Shown: piece after piece, positions 1 to 12,060 of the stretch
Numbering within the stretch: the stretch's first letter is position 1
Layout: each line of letters begins with the position of its first letter
Source of the DNA: Pempheris klunzingeri
Taxonomy: Eukaryota; Chordata; Actinopteri; Acropomatiformes; Pempheridae
Length of the DNA stretch: 64,000 bases
Reading direction: 5' to 3'
NCBI RefSeq assembly: GCF_042242105.1
Contig: NC_092012.1
Coordinates: forward strand, 9,243,470 to 9,307,469
Translations under genes and position numbers: made by a program
The notes under the pieces: generated by a model
What the model was told of the DNA's origin: nothing
What the model saw: the letters and a program-made list of their open reading frames with translations, nothing else
Database searches by the model: none

Positions 1-399
1 CGCTGTAACAGCTATTTCTGGTCAAACAAACAGTGGCCAAAACAAGCACTTTTAGTGGATATACTTTGATCAGGTATTGTCTACTATTGGACTAATTCCA
101 AAAGTTTTTGTGCTTAGTTGTCCTTTAACGCATAAAGCATAACATGACCTGGGGCTCTCTGCTAACTGTTATACAACCTGTCATTTACTTACAGTGTCTG
201 ACATAGGTGTCATATCAAATTCAGAATGCTAAACACTTCTGTAAACTGCTGTAAACTCATTGAAATGTCCCAAAAAAGAATTAACTTTCCACTGTAAAAA
301 TGATGCTTCAGTGCCCTTTCTAGACAAGAGGTCTGAGCATAATTTCTAATAGGTTGGTTGGAAGTTTTCTTTATCATTAACTGTTTTTTTGCCTTGCAG

Positions 400-3300
400 A
401 AACGGAAATCAACTTCCTGCTGAAACAGGCGCTCACTATCGTGTCCACATTGCCGTTCACCTACATGCTGGAGAAATGGAGGTGGCAGGTGTTTGCAGGG
501 GACATCACCAAGGATGAGTGGATGAAGCAGTGGTGGGAGATGAAGTAAGCAGAGAGTTAGATGAAGCATCTGTAAATAATCCAGTTAATGTGAATGGTCA
601 TGACATCAAAAGTGGACGTGTTGCAGACAAGTACTGCGGCTTCTCGTGTTGTGTAACCTCAACAGCTGCTTCGCTGCAGATGTGTGGCTGCATCAGGCCT
701 GACTCTCTATCCTGTCATAACAGGAGGGAGCTGGTAGGGGTGGTGGAGCCCGTGCCAAGAGATGAGACCTACTGCGACCCGCCTGCTCTGTTCCATGTAT
801 CTGGAGATTATTCTTTCATAAGGTAACACTCCTGCTGTAAAGCTGCATTTTGGGAAAATGAAAGCATAACTCCTGCTTCTTTGAACCTGGATCAGCTTTG
901 CCAAGAGGGTTGTGTTTGTGTTTGAGTTGGCAGGATATTTCAAAAGCCTGTTAACGTATTTCAGTATAAACTGATGGAAAGTCGAGGAACAAAAAATGGA
1001 TTTTTGATGCAGAGCCGTTTCCTCAATACTCAACATTTCACAATCAAGCATTTTTAAAGTTTTTTGCCATTTTCTGGTGGGTGAGCTCCTGTATGTACTT
1101 TATGTTGATCTAGATTAAATTTTTCTTGCTTGAATGTATTATCAACTCCTCCATCACTCCTCTTTGACCCTCAGTGCTCGCCTCATAAATTTTTATTGGC
1201 CAAAGCCATGTGGCTACCAGGCAGCAGAGCAAAATCTGTGTGCAATCACATGGCCGACAATCACTTTATGCCCTCTGCCACCATCCCCTCATTGAAATGA
1301 CAGGAGGTGGAGAGTTTCTGTGCGGCAGTGTGAAAGCCACTTTAAATGCAATCCAGACTGAAAACTATTTCTCCTAATCTCATCTGACATCACTTGTGTT
1401 GTTTGTGAATACAGGTACTTCACAAGAACCATCTACCAGTTTCAGTTCCATAAAGCGCTCTGCGATGCAGCTAACCATACTGGTGCCCTGTCTACATGTG
1501 ACATCACTAATTCTACCGAGGCAGGAACTAAGTTGAGGTATGGGAGACGGGTCCTGTGACGGAATCAGATGAAGTTATTGTAGTTATTCCTTCAATCTAA
1601 CCATTTAAAATCAAAAGAGAGCATTTTGTAGCATCTTTTCTGTAGCATTGAAAATGACAGTAGTGTGGTTCACATGTATAAATGCAGCAGTAATTTCTCA
1701 TCCATCATCGTCAATGCTTTCTGTTAGGAATATGTTAGAGCTGGGAAGGTCCCAGTCCTGGACCAGGGCTTTGCGTACAATATCTGGTGATATTCGGATG
1801 GACGCTCAACCACTGTTGGACTATTTCCAAAAACTTCATGTCTGGCTGAAGGAGGAGAATCAGAAAAACAACAGGACCGTAGGCTGGGAGACAGAAGTAG
1901 ATCCATGTGAGTACAACAATTGCTCTGATTGAGGATTACTGCTAAAATAACAATCAAAGTTCTTAAAGGAATAGTTTGACATTTGAAGTAACAAGCGTAT
2001 TTGCTTTTTGACGCTGAGAGTTAAAAGAGAAGATAAATGTGATGAAAGCTGCTACAGCTGGTTAGTTTAGCTTAGCACAAACGGGGGAAACAGCTAGCCT
2101 GGCTCAATATATCACCTCTAAGCTCATTAAAAAAACACAATATATCTTGTTTGTGAAATCTGTACAAAAAAATTAAATGATAGAATAAACATGGGGGGAC
2201 TATATATCTATATTTATTATACTGTGTTGTTGAATACTTGATTCTGATTGGTCAATCACAGCATTCTACGGCCTGTTATTTCTCTATGACAGACTCTTGC
2301 TATGGATGCCGTTCTGATAACAAAAGCCATGAAATCATTTTTCTATGAAGAAGACAATTTTTAAGTCCGTATCTTGTCTCAAACTGTTGATTTCTTTAGT
2401 AGGAAGCTGTTTAATAAGCAGGATAACGTCCTGCATCACCCTGTGGGGGTTCATTTTGCTCATTGTTCATTATCCCATACCAGTAATATCCTGAAGTGTT
2501 GTCATCACTTGGTCTTTGTATGCATTAAACAATAGAGATATAAAGTGTAAATTACAGTTTTAGAGTTGAGATTTCAGAGCCACATCGTGTTTATCCACAG
2601 TACACACAATTTACTCATCTAGACTTGACAAACAACTGTCTCACCATTACGTAATAACTGTGAGTAAAAAAAAAAAATACCCTGATGTTACGTCTGTTGA
2701 AACTTTTGCTGTGGTGCTTAACGAAAAGGCACTGAAGTTTTAAAAAATCCCTGAGGACATTTACAGGGAAGTACAAAAAGCACAGACATTAGTCACTGGT
2801 GTTTTCATGATCAAGCCACAATAATTTACTAGAATGCACATTTCCTGAAGATGGTTGATTGCTTGCTTGAAGGTCTGTGATTGCTGCAAGCTGTAGCTGC
2901 TGTACAGGTTACCATAAATATGTTGCAATCAGAGTTCTGGCAGTCCGTGTGTATTTGGCCACATCAATAACATTCTGTTAGAAAATTATAGACATAACAT
3001 TTGAGGATTTCTGAAAACAAATGAGTGAGTTGTGTAAAAATAAAATATGTGAAGTACCACGTTTGGTGAGGATTGGATGAAATATGGAGAATAGGAAAGG
3101 AAAAATGTCCAACTTATATCACTGAATTAATGATTTGATTTGTTTACAGATTCCAAGTATGGCATAAAAGTGAGAGTAAGTTTGAAAGCTGCCATGGGCA
3201 ATCACGCTGTGAGTATTATTATTGATTATCAGTGTTATAACTGTATAAAGGTTACAATATCTGACTACATTAGAGATGAATTCTGATATTTGATATTATG

Positions 3301-4902
3301 GTGTTAAGTATGAACTAAAATGTGTTTCAGTATTCCTGGAACAGCAACGAGATGTTCCTGTTCAAGGCCAACATTGCGTATGCCCTGAGGCAATACTACA
3401 GCCAAAAGAACCAGAACATTTCCTTCACGTCAGTATCAACTGCTAAACCAGAAATATAGAAATACTGTATGCTTTGTTTTCCTCCAACAATCTATTGTTA
3501 CCACGTTTATTTGAGAGCGTTGCTTTTCTCGTTTTGCACCTGCAGATCAGAGAATGTCCTCACGTATGAGGAGACCTCCAGAGTCTCCTTCTACGTTGTT
3601 GTCACCAGCCCAGCGAGTCCCTCCATATATATTCCAAAGGCGGTTGTGGAGGCTGCCATACGGTGAGGCACTCGCTTCAATTTTGATACATACAGAATAT
3701 TCCAAAACAACGTGTGCAATATACTTGTTTTGTTTTACTCTTAACGTTTCACAGACCCCCTAAACAACTGTACTAGCTGAGCTAATTACATTTATTTTTA
3801 ATTAAATTAGCACTAGGGAACGCAATGTTGGTCGGTCGGGCCACCACTTTGGTCCACACTTAAATATCTCAACAACTACGGGATGGATTGCCGTGACATT
3901 TTGTTCAGACATTCATGGAGGATAAATCCTGTTACCTTTGGTGATGCTCTGACTTTTCTTTTCAATCAGCTGCTTCAACAGCTACTAGATGGATTGACAC
4001 AGGTCCCAGACAATGAATCACCATGACAACTATTTTGGTTCATGTCCTCCTCAGGCTGAACTGCAATCATTTATTTGTTAACTTTGTTAACACCATCATC
4101 ATCAGGGGAATTTTTTTAGTTTAAACAGCATCTTGGCTAATGGCCAATTCCTGCAAACATTCCCATCAGCCTCAGCTATACTTCAGTGGTAATTAACAAG
4201 AGTTAGCATGTCAACATGATAAACTAGCATAGTGAACATGGTAAATATTTTACCTGCTACACATCAGGATGTCATTGTGAGCACATTAATATGCCAATTC
4301 TAGCGTTTACCTCAAAGCACTGCAGTGTTTATGGCACAACCTCACAGAGCTGAGCTGCAGGCTCATAGTCTAGCATTTTTTAACCTCTAACACAATGATT
4401 ACAGTTAAATTGCTTCCTGCTCTAATGTATCTAATCAACTCTGTGTGACATTTCCCTGGAGACATTTAATAGATGTCAGTAATAATAAACCCATTTGGAT
4501 ATTGATCCCAGGTTATGTCGAGGCCGAATCAACGATGCCTTCCAGCTGGATGACTGGACCCTGGAGTTTGTCGGTATCCTACCCACACTGGCCCCTCCCG
4601 TGAAGCAGCCGGTGGAGGTGTGGCTGGTGGTATTTGGGGTGGTCATGGGAGTTGTGGTGATAGCGGGCGCCTACCTTGTCATCTCTGGTGTCATTGAGCG
4701 CAAAAAGTGAGTTTGAGACTGAGACCCATCTCTTGCTATGTTAAACCAGATATTTGCACGCATGTGAGACATGTTATGTTCCTTTTTTTGTGTTTGTAGG
4801 AAATCTGCCAACGCAGGTGTGGAGAATCCCTACGAATCAAACACCGATGAACAAATTAACAAAGCCTTCGAGGACAGTGACGATGAACAAACTGGATTCT
4901 GA
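400..4902 (+). CDS. ace2: Angiotensin-converting enzyme 2, C-terminal part (5' exons lie outside the window)
   Basis: Nine exons join in phase: 400-544, 724-822, 1415-1537, 1728-1906, 3150-3208, 3331-3428, 3546-3662, 4512-4706 and 4800-4902 (TGA). They encode about 371 residues. The first exons are the end of the M2 zinc carboxypeptidase domain. The FHVS segment carries the conserved catalytic-region histidine (human H505), followed by the conserved Tyr and Arg of the RYFTRT stretch; the HExxH zinc motif is upstream and not visible. Exons 5-8 form the collectrin-like domain, with a membrane helix at about 4612-4695, a basic stop-transfer (ERKK) and a tail with an NPY motif. Known role: type I ectoenzyme that trims angiotensin peptides and partners amino-acid transporters. 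All junctions are GT-AG. Bases 1-399 are the upstream intron. Identity is certain; the copy is 5'-truncated only by the window edge. Confidence 0.96.
1962..2170 (+). repeat. Dispersed inverted-repeat element (family A), left half
   Basis: It starts 'ttaaaggaatagtttgacatt' and continues 'gttagtttagcttagcac' and 'gggggaaacagctagcctggct'. The same words recur at 24291, 40141, 45590 and 55855. It lies in the long ace2 intron 1907-3149. Confidence 0.7.
3835..4350 (+). repeat. Dispersed repeat (family B) in an ace2 intron
   Basis: The stretch shares phrases such as 'atatctcaacaact', 'gatggattg' and 'cctttggtgatgctctgac' with the copies near 7370-7795. The rest of this 850-base intron is unremarkable. 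Confidence 0.45.
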
Positions 4903-6695
4903 GCTCACTGAAGAGTAGAGGGAAGGTGTCCTCGGTGCTTATCTACATCAGACTTGCTCTTGTACGGCCTTTCCTTCTTTCACCAGTGTTGTAAGGCCTC
5001 CTATCAAACATAACTGTAAACGTGTAAATGTGTGAAAGTTTGTTGTCAAGGATTTTGACCCTCACAGATAGTCATTGTTTAGTGAACACCTTTGTGAGAA
5101 GCACACTTAGCTGTAGTATACTAAATGTACTTTCTTGTGAATGTATTCAAAGTGTGCTGCTATTTTAACTAATGTTTTAACAGTATATACGTAGTACAAC
5201 TTAACATACTCAACAAGTTCACTTGGCTATTTTGAGACTCCATTAAGTTGTAATTAAGTGTATTTAAGTATATGTTTTTTTGGAATAATGATGGAAATTC
5301 ATCTTGTCCTTTGTGTATACTTAAATTATATCAACTGATGTTTTTGGACAAATTAATTAATTAATATGTGTGTCCATTAACCATTATCATGACTTAATGG
5401 TGTCTGAGAAGTCAGGTGCACTTAAGTTGTAATATGTAACATTAAAATGTCTAAAAATGATTAGACCTATGTTTTATATTTAATTTAGTTGTGTACTTAT
5501 TGTACACTTATTTCAAATGTGTCAATAATTCACTTCAGGTAACGGCCCGTTTCATTTGATCGCTTGTCAATGATGTCATATCCCCTGTACCGCTCTAGTT
5601 GCTATAACTGCTGTAGATGATGTTTTTTAACTGTAATACAGCATTTATTATTTTCTCCACATAGTGTCATTTTCTTTCATTAATTGCAGCCACAGTAATC
5701 CACTAGCAGCTAATGCGTACTATAACATGATATCACAACAACATTCAACAGGATCATAAAGTTATTTTTAGTATGATTGCTTTGACCAAGGATAACAGTA
5801 ATAAAAGTGTAGTAATCACTCCACACTTTTGAGTACAATTAAAATATATTACTACATTCACTGTACATTTAAAAACCACCCCTGAAAATGTGATTTAATT
5901 TTATTAGTTTCAAGCTTTATTTCCAGTACAGGTCCTTTCAGAGGGCTAAAGTATTTTTCTAATGTTGATTTCCGATTTTCCCTATTTATTGATTTGCAGA
6001 TTATTACATTTGCCTCATTCATAATATCCTACCTTTGATCTTACTATTGTGATGTGGACTCTGTGTCATACAGCTCACATTTAAAATAGTTGATCAAATG
6101 AACAAGAATCACGTCCATATTACTTTTTGATATTTAACATTCTGTAAAAGGCTTTGATGGTGAGACATTTTTGTAATGCTATTTGATACTTTTATTTTGA
6201 AATATCACATTAAATTTGTTGAAAATATTTCATGTATATTACTAAAATGTTGCATTTTCAAAAATCTTGTTGTATAGAATGTGTAGAATACATGGTTTAC
6301 CGATGCTAGTATGTATTACTCAATTAAAATATGTGTGTGTACATTTTAGGTGGCCAAAGATCACAATGTGCTAATAGAAGAGTAATACATTTATACATGT
6401 TGGCATTACATGATCAAAGGCTCAAAGTCTGTATTATCAAAAGAATTTTACAAATATCCCTTGTATGACAGTTTACATGTATACAGTACATAAAACATAA
6501 TATAACCAGTCATTAAGAACTAAATGTTTGTGCTATTGTTTATAGTTATAGTTTATACCATATGCAGTTTTGATTATCTCTTATTAACGTACAGTAGAAA
6601 AAGTTAAAAGTCATCACATGTTTCATCACCTTGGTTTTTCTCAAAATTATTTTGAATATGATTTTTTTGAAATAAAGTATCTGGAACACAAAATA
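4903..6695 (+). other. ace2: ace2 3' untranslated region, probable
   Basis: No coding potential follows the ace2 stop. The stretch is AT-rich. An AATAAA hexamer at 6671-6676 is the best distal polyadenylation signal; another hexamer near 5799 would give a shorter transcript. The end point is inferred. The IL-1 family gene ends tail-to-tail at 7037, so the two 3' ends are only a few hundred bases apart. Confidence 0.5.
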
Positions 6696-7036
6696 TTCAC
6701 ACTTGTAAAAATCCATTAGCCTTAAAGTTCACTTTAAACAACAAAATTGATAACCAAAGATGCTGTCACATATCTAAGTCTGGATCACACACATATACAC
6801 ACACACACAAAATATTTTTTAATTGTATATAATTGTATGATACATATCTACGCACTTCTGCAATAGCAGAATTTGACACAGTGACGTGGGGTGGCTCAAA
6901 CAAAAGAGCTTCTCTCATGTTTTTTCTTTTGTTGAATATCACCTTTAAGTCCCAAATAAAGTCCACGAAAGAATTTTAAATGTTAAGCTGACTTGACTGA
7001 GAACCGGGAAATACGCCTGAAGAAAGTGACTCTCCA

Positions 7037-10000
7037 TCACTTCCGAATGATGAAGAGGAATGATTGATCTTCCTTCCCTTCATCCAGGGTTCCCATTCCC
7101 ACTGAGTCTGTGTTGACAGTGTGGATGAACCAGCCACGGTGCACAGCTGACTCAAACGTCCGCTGTTTTGACCGATCAGCCTTCATGTAGAAGATGAAGG
7201 ACATGGTGCTCTCATCTTTCTTGGAGATCTGCTTCAGCCTCTGCTTTTCACATGTCTGCAACAACAACCGTGTGAATATCCATTACTTTGCTTGCAATCA
7301 TCACAATCATTTACTCTCTGTAACACTCGCAGTTTAAAAAAATTCTTTATAACACACAATAATAGCGAGGATGGATATTGGTCCATCACTTTGGTCCAGA
7401 CTGATATACCTCAACAAACCTTGTGATGGAGTAAAATTTTGGATTGAGGCACTACACATAGTTTCCCGATATATTATCCAACTGACTTTGGTGATCCACT
7501 TCCTCTAGTGCCATCATTAGATTGAAGATTTAATCTGTGCAGTACTAAGTTAAACCTTCAACTGCACAGGCTAAATGGATACTGAATATATGTGCCATCT
7601 ATGTGAATATGCTGCTCAGTTAATAAAGATTTTTCCACTTCAGTTTGCAGACAGGACAGAATCTTTCAAGTGATGAAGTTTCCCGTCATTAGTGTTAGAG
7701 TCCAGACTGGAATATCTAAACAACTTTTAGATGGATTGCCCTTTAAATTACATTCATGGTGTCATGAGGACTAACCGAACAGACTTTGGTGACTTTTCAA
7801 TCAATCAATCAATCTTTATTTATAGAGCGCCAATTCACAACAGCGTTATCTCAAGACGCTTTACATAAAGAGCAGGTCTAGACCAAACTCTTTAATTAGA
7901 GAGAGACGCAACGATTCAGGAATTCAAAATTAAGGATTCAAGAATTCCCACATGAGCAAGCATCAGATATTATATTGAGCAACAGTGGCAGGAAGAACTC
8001 CCCTTTAACGGGAAGAAACCTCGAACAGACCCAGGCTCAATGTGGGCGGCTTCTGTAGGGGTCCACGTTGGGTGGAGGTTGGACAGAGAGAGAGACAGAG
8101 AGGGAGAGAGACAACACAAACAGCAACCAACGTACTAGCAGTGACTATAGCACTGACAATAGGAATGTGACTAAAAGATTAGCAGTATGATATTATTGAA
8201 AAACATGACGAGTGGCCAAGGATCCGCAGCAGTGATTCATGAAGCAGAGAACCACATCAGCAGGACCAGGACCAGGACGAGGACCAGGATCCACAGGAAC
8301 CTCATCTGCAGTAGCACCGCTTTCAATAGTTGTCGAGACGTTTCACTCAAAATCACAAATGTCAACGTCATTGTGGCACCAAAGGGACAGTTGTAGGATC
8401 ACCAAAGTCATAAGGATTCCTCTCCTGGGGACCATGAATGGCTGTACCAAATGGTTTAATGCCAATCCATATAGTAGTTATATATAACAGTACATATGTT
8501 TCAGTAAAAATAAGTATCCATCTATATGTTGCGCTACATCAAAAGAAACTTACCTCATGACTTAGAACTACATGAAACAGGTTGATGCACTTGAAATCTA
8601 CTAACGTGTATATAAATTGACTTATCCAGTAATACCACAGTTATTACCTCCACTTGTAGGAGCACCGTCTCCCCTTCCTTGCAACATTTGAGAAAGCAGT
8701 TGGACTCAGTAAAGTTTAGGACCACTGGCATTCCTCTGAAACACCTGTCCAAAAAGTTTGACTTGTAGGAGTAGATGGTGATCATCTCTGTGCAGAAAGG
8801 AAATAAAGATAAACATGTTCACAAAGCAATCACCCAATAGAGCATTTTTTGTAGGATGAATCCCTGTCATGTTATTCCAGTGATCAGCTGTTGCTACATT
8901 TGACTCTGAGCAACAAACCTGGATTCGGTGAAGTGAAGATGGTCCTCTGCACACAGAGACCTTTTAGGTATTTGTGAGAGGCCACATGTTCGATTGAAAC
9001 GTTCAACGTCTTTTCCTGCCTGAAACTTGGACCTGAACCTCCTCCTCTTGGAACTGAGAGTGAAACGGGGAACAATCAAACAGAGGGCACGTTCATAATT
9101 TAGATCAGTTTTTTTTTTTTAAAGAAGCAAAGGAACAAGTATCTTGACTCCGTTTATCATGGGTGATAATTAATTCCACATTTAGTATTTTATCTTTATA
9201 TGAGTACGTTTTACCAACAGAAGGAAGTTGTACTGTACACCATAGATCTATAAGGCCATATCACATCTTGTATCTCCAAGAGGTCAACTTTTCAAGAGAT
9301 TTCTGGACAGCTTATTTAGTTTAAGGGGTACTAAACTTTTCTAAACCCATAAAGGGGCACCTAATCCTCCAGTTCTTCATCTCCATTCTCCATTTTTGGA
9401 GATGGTTGTCACAGGACAGCAATGATATGCTTTTATAGCTACTGTAAAGTGTTTTTTTCCTCCACTTTCTCTCTTCAAAACGAGATCTTAATCCCGATAA
9501 AAGATACGATACGATAAAAGATACAACACATTAAGATTAAAGCAGTGGTTCAAACTTGTGATCCATTAAAAAAAAACAAACACTGGGGGCTTCTTTCAGT
9601 CATCTCTAAGCTTTTAGCTTTTAGTTCCAACAAAGAGAGATTTCCCATCAGATGGTTTCATTTAAAAAACTGTCCAATGGTTCAGAAGAAAAGACCAGAT
9701 TAGAGAAGCGTCTGAAAAATGTAATACAAATGTGTATATCTGAAGCCTGTTTTTTTCTGCCTTCCAACCCTAATCATCATCTTAAGACCCCTCAGATTTA
9801 CCTCGTGACCTTTTAGACAGGGTCACAAGATAATGACATACATAACTCCAGCGCTTTCTATTTCTAGTCCTACTTATAAATATATTCAAAAGTAGCGATA
9901 ATTCAAATTTGTTTAACCAAACCCTAACTAACCAATTAACTACACTGATACGACTGTTAGCATGTAGTAAGAGAAGAGAAGAGAAGAGAAGAGAAGAGAA

Positions 10001-11922
10001 GAGAAGAGAAGAGAAGAGAAGAGAAGAGAAGAGAAGAGAAAGACCTGACTTACTCACCAAGCGTCACCGTGCTGGATTCCGTCACCACGACAACATCATT
10101 AAAGGTGCATCCTGTCCCATAACATCCCTGACAAGAGCTCCCAGTGTCGCAGCCTCTCCCTCTCACAACAGAGATGCTGGTCTTCGTCATGGAAACAATG
10201 ACCAGATCCCCCCCTTCCCCATTCTCCTCGTTTTCAGCTTGGCAAGCATCCTCAACTAAACCCGCCTCCACGTCATCTTCTCCCTCTTGCCCCACTTCAT
10301 TCTCCTCCAAGTCTCCCTCCCTCCTCATCTCCATGCTGAAACTGAGTATTGTGGACTCCTTAGAGACAGGATGTAAGATGTCCTCAGCCAAGGGGAACTG
10401 CTCAGAGGGCTCCTTCCCCCTGTAAGCCTTATGCACTGTCTGAGGGGGTCAAATACAATTTGCAGAACATCAGCAAATTTCACCTAAAGTCATATTTTCA
10501 TTCATCCCAATTACTAACGAGATAAAAAACAAGTACAGCTATTGCAAAAAGAGTTCGTGAAGTATATTTTTGAATGTGAATTCTAACGCAGACTTGACTG
10601 AGAACTGGGACAGTGACTGAAAGGCTGAGACAGAATAGAGTCTGAAATAGAGGCTTTACCCTTGAAGACGTTCAATGTGCGAGACAGTGGAAGACCGTGA
10701 ACTCACCAGCATTGGATTTCCCTCAGCTAACATTTGGGCCAACTGCTCAGGTGTGAGATCCTGCACGTCCGTGTTGTTTATCTGCATCAGTTTGTCTCCT
10801 TTCCTGAAGAAAAAAAAAAAAAAAAACATATAAGGCAAATTCATACAGTTGTTTATTTACAGGTAATGACAATGTTAATGAGCCATTAACAGGAACAACT
10901 CCAGGTCAGCAAGTTGTGAAAAATCTAAGCAGATTTTGTTTCCAAAGAAGCAGCTGATCATGTTACTGTATCTCTATGTGCCACATTATTATGTTCTAAT
11001 TAAAACTTATTTCATTCTTATTTGATCTGAAGCCAAATAAGGGGTCATACACTCTTACATAAACCATCAGGTCTGCTGCTGCAGATGTTGATAAATCGAT
11101 TTAACTGCCCTCACAAATGGGTTAATTATTGCTGCAGCAAGTCATTATTAATTGGTCAATTATTTTCATCTGGGAAACATCAAAATTTAGAGAGAATATT
11201 CCCGGAAACCAAAATGTTATCTTCAAATGTCCAAAACCAAAAAATTTAAAATCTACTATCATATATGAGACTCAACTTTTTTTTATTATAATGCGCTACA
11301 GTGCTCTTAGAATTATAATTAGAAAGTGGTAAGCAGCCAGTCTCACAGTTAGTATTTGTTCTGCTGCATGAATTAACACAATTTTTTACTGTCTACCAGA
11401 GTTTGTCTTTGCTTTTAATATTTTCTGTGCTTTCTGTGCTGGCATAAACCCTAGAGATGTTTTGTGTCCTATTGAAGCAATGTCTGAATTGCAGTTATTT
11501 CTTTAAAGCTTCTAGTGTTGTTCTTATGGCATTTGTTTTATCATTTGTTTATTTATTTAGTGTTTGCTGCTTTTTTTTTTTGACACAACAAATGTTTTCT
11601 TGGACACTTGAAAAAGATGTTCTGTTACATCAGTCTTCGTTAGTCACTTAGACTTGTGGCATAAAAAATATAGCCATATATAAAATTATACCTGACAAAG
11701 GATTTTTCTCCACTCCCTTTTTTGTACTTGACCACATTTTCCACTTCATACTGGTGTTTTCCTTCTTGGATCATATGGCCGATCAGCACGCCACCCTTAA
11801 CCAGAGAATCCTGCCATTTAAGAATAAATAACTTAATTTCTATTAACATCAACCAATATATACAATCATACAATATAACAGGATTCACTATTTAAGATTT
11901 TCTCACCCACCTTTAGATCCAT
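7037..11922 (-). CDS. il1fma: Teleost novel IL-1 family cytokine (nIL-1F type) with N-terminal PDZ-like domain
   Basis: Seven minus-strand exons join in phase: 11911-11922, 11692-11810, 10707-10803, 10058-10439, 8919-9053, 8648-8787 and 7037-7255 (TGA), giving 367 residues. Residues about 15-85 look like a PDZ domain (RKGDKL, QINNTDV, LTPEQLAQML). Residues about 105-150 are strongly acidic, and about 165-180 hold four cysteines. Residues 203-207 read LVPR/G, a thrombin-type cleavage site that would leave a 161-residue C-terminal product, about the size of mature IL-1. The C-terminal part is an IL-1-type beta-trefoil (FLKCCKEGETVLLQVE; FESAVHRGWFIHT at 329-341). The FESA signature departs from the IL-1 pattern at two positions (P to R, S/C/A to H). 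There is no signal peptide. The start has a strong GCCATGG context. From memory, teleost nIL-1F has a trefoil, a thrombin site and IL-1-antagonist activity; the symbol is my best guess. Confidence 0.87.
7370..7795 (+). repeat. Dispersed repeat copies (family B)
   Basis: Two adjacent stretches (about 7370-7520 and 7690-7795) share wording with 3835-4350 in ace2 intron 7: a pair 'ggtccagactg...atatc' followed by 'gatggattg...' and 'actttggtgat'. Related reverse copies lie near 8390-8475 and 38750-39050. I do not know the family name. It is probably an old non-autonomous element. Confidence 0.5.
7798..8180 (+). repeat. Interspersed teleost repeat with (CAAT)n head
   Basis: It begins with repeated CAAT/AATC units, then 'tttatttatagagcgcc', 'acgctttacat', 'ggaagaactcccctttaacgg' and 'cccaggctcaatgtgggcggc', and ends in a GA-rich tract. 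I recognise this wording as a very common fish interspersed element, from memory. It sits in the last intron of the IL-1 family gene. Confidence 0.6.
8390..8480 (-). repeat. Reverse-oriented copy of repeat family B
   Basis: The reverse complement reads 'tatggattggcattaaacca...catggtcccc...gactttggtgatcct', matching the forward copies at 7690-7795. Together they flank the 7798 element as an inverted pair. Confidence 0.4.
9970..10041. repeat. Pentanucleotide array (GAGAA)14
   Basis: Fourteen near-perfect GAGAA units lie in the intron after exon 4 of the IL-1 family gene. The array begins about 11 bases inside the intron from the 5' splice site at 10052-10057. It is a pure purine/pyrimidine strand asymmetry. 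Confidence 0.95.
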
Positions 11923-11982
11923 GGCGCTGACAGCGTCCGCTGCTGATAATGTCTGAAGCCGACACCGGAGACAGTGACGCTC

Positions 11983-11990
11983 TTATAAAG
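11983..11990 (-). promoter_or_regulatory. Possible TATA box of the IL-1 family gene
   Basis: On the minus strand the sequence reads CTTTATAAG about 60 bases upstream of the ATG at 11922. That would place a start site near 11955 and give a short 5' leader. It is position-consistent only; no transcript evidence is available. Confidence 0.35.
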
Positions 11991-12060
11991 CTCTCACTGT
12001 GTTTGTGCTTCTGCTTCACATGAACAGAAAGGGAAGTGGGAGCGAGGGGTCCCTGTCTTG

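Noticed and set aside
10144-10425. Plus-strand serine/proline-rich open frame
   Set aside because: It is the antisense shadow of exon 4 of the IL-1 family gene.
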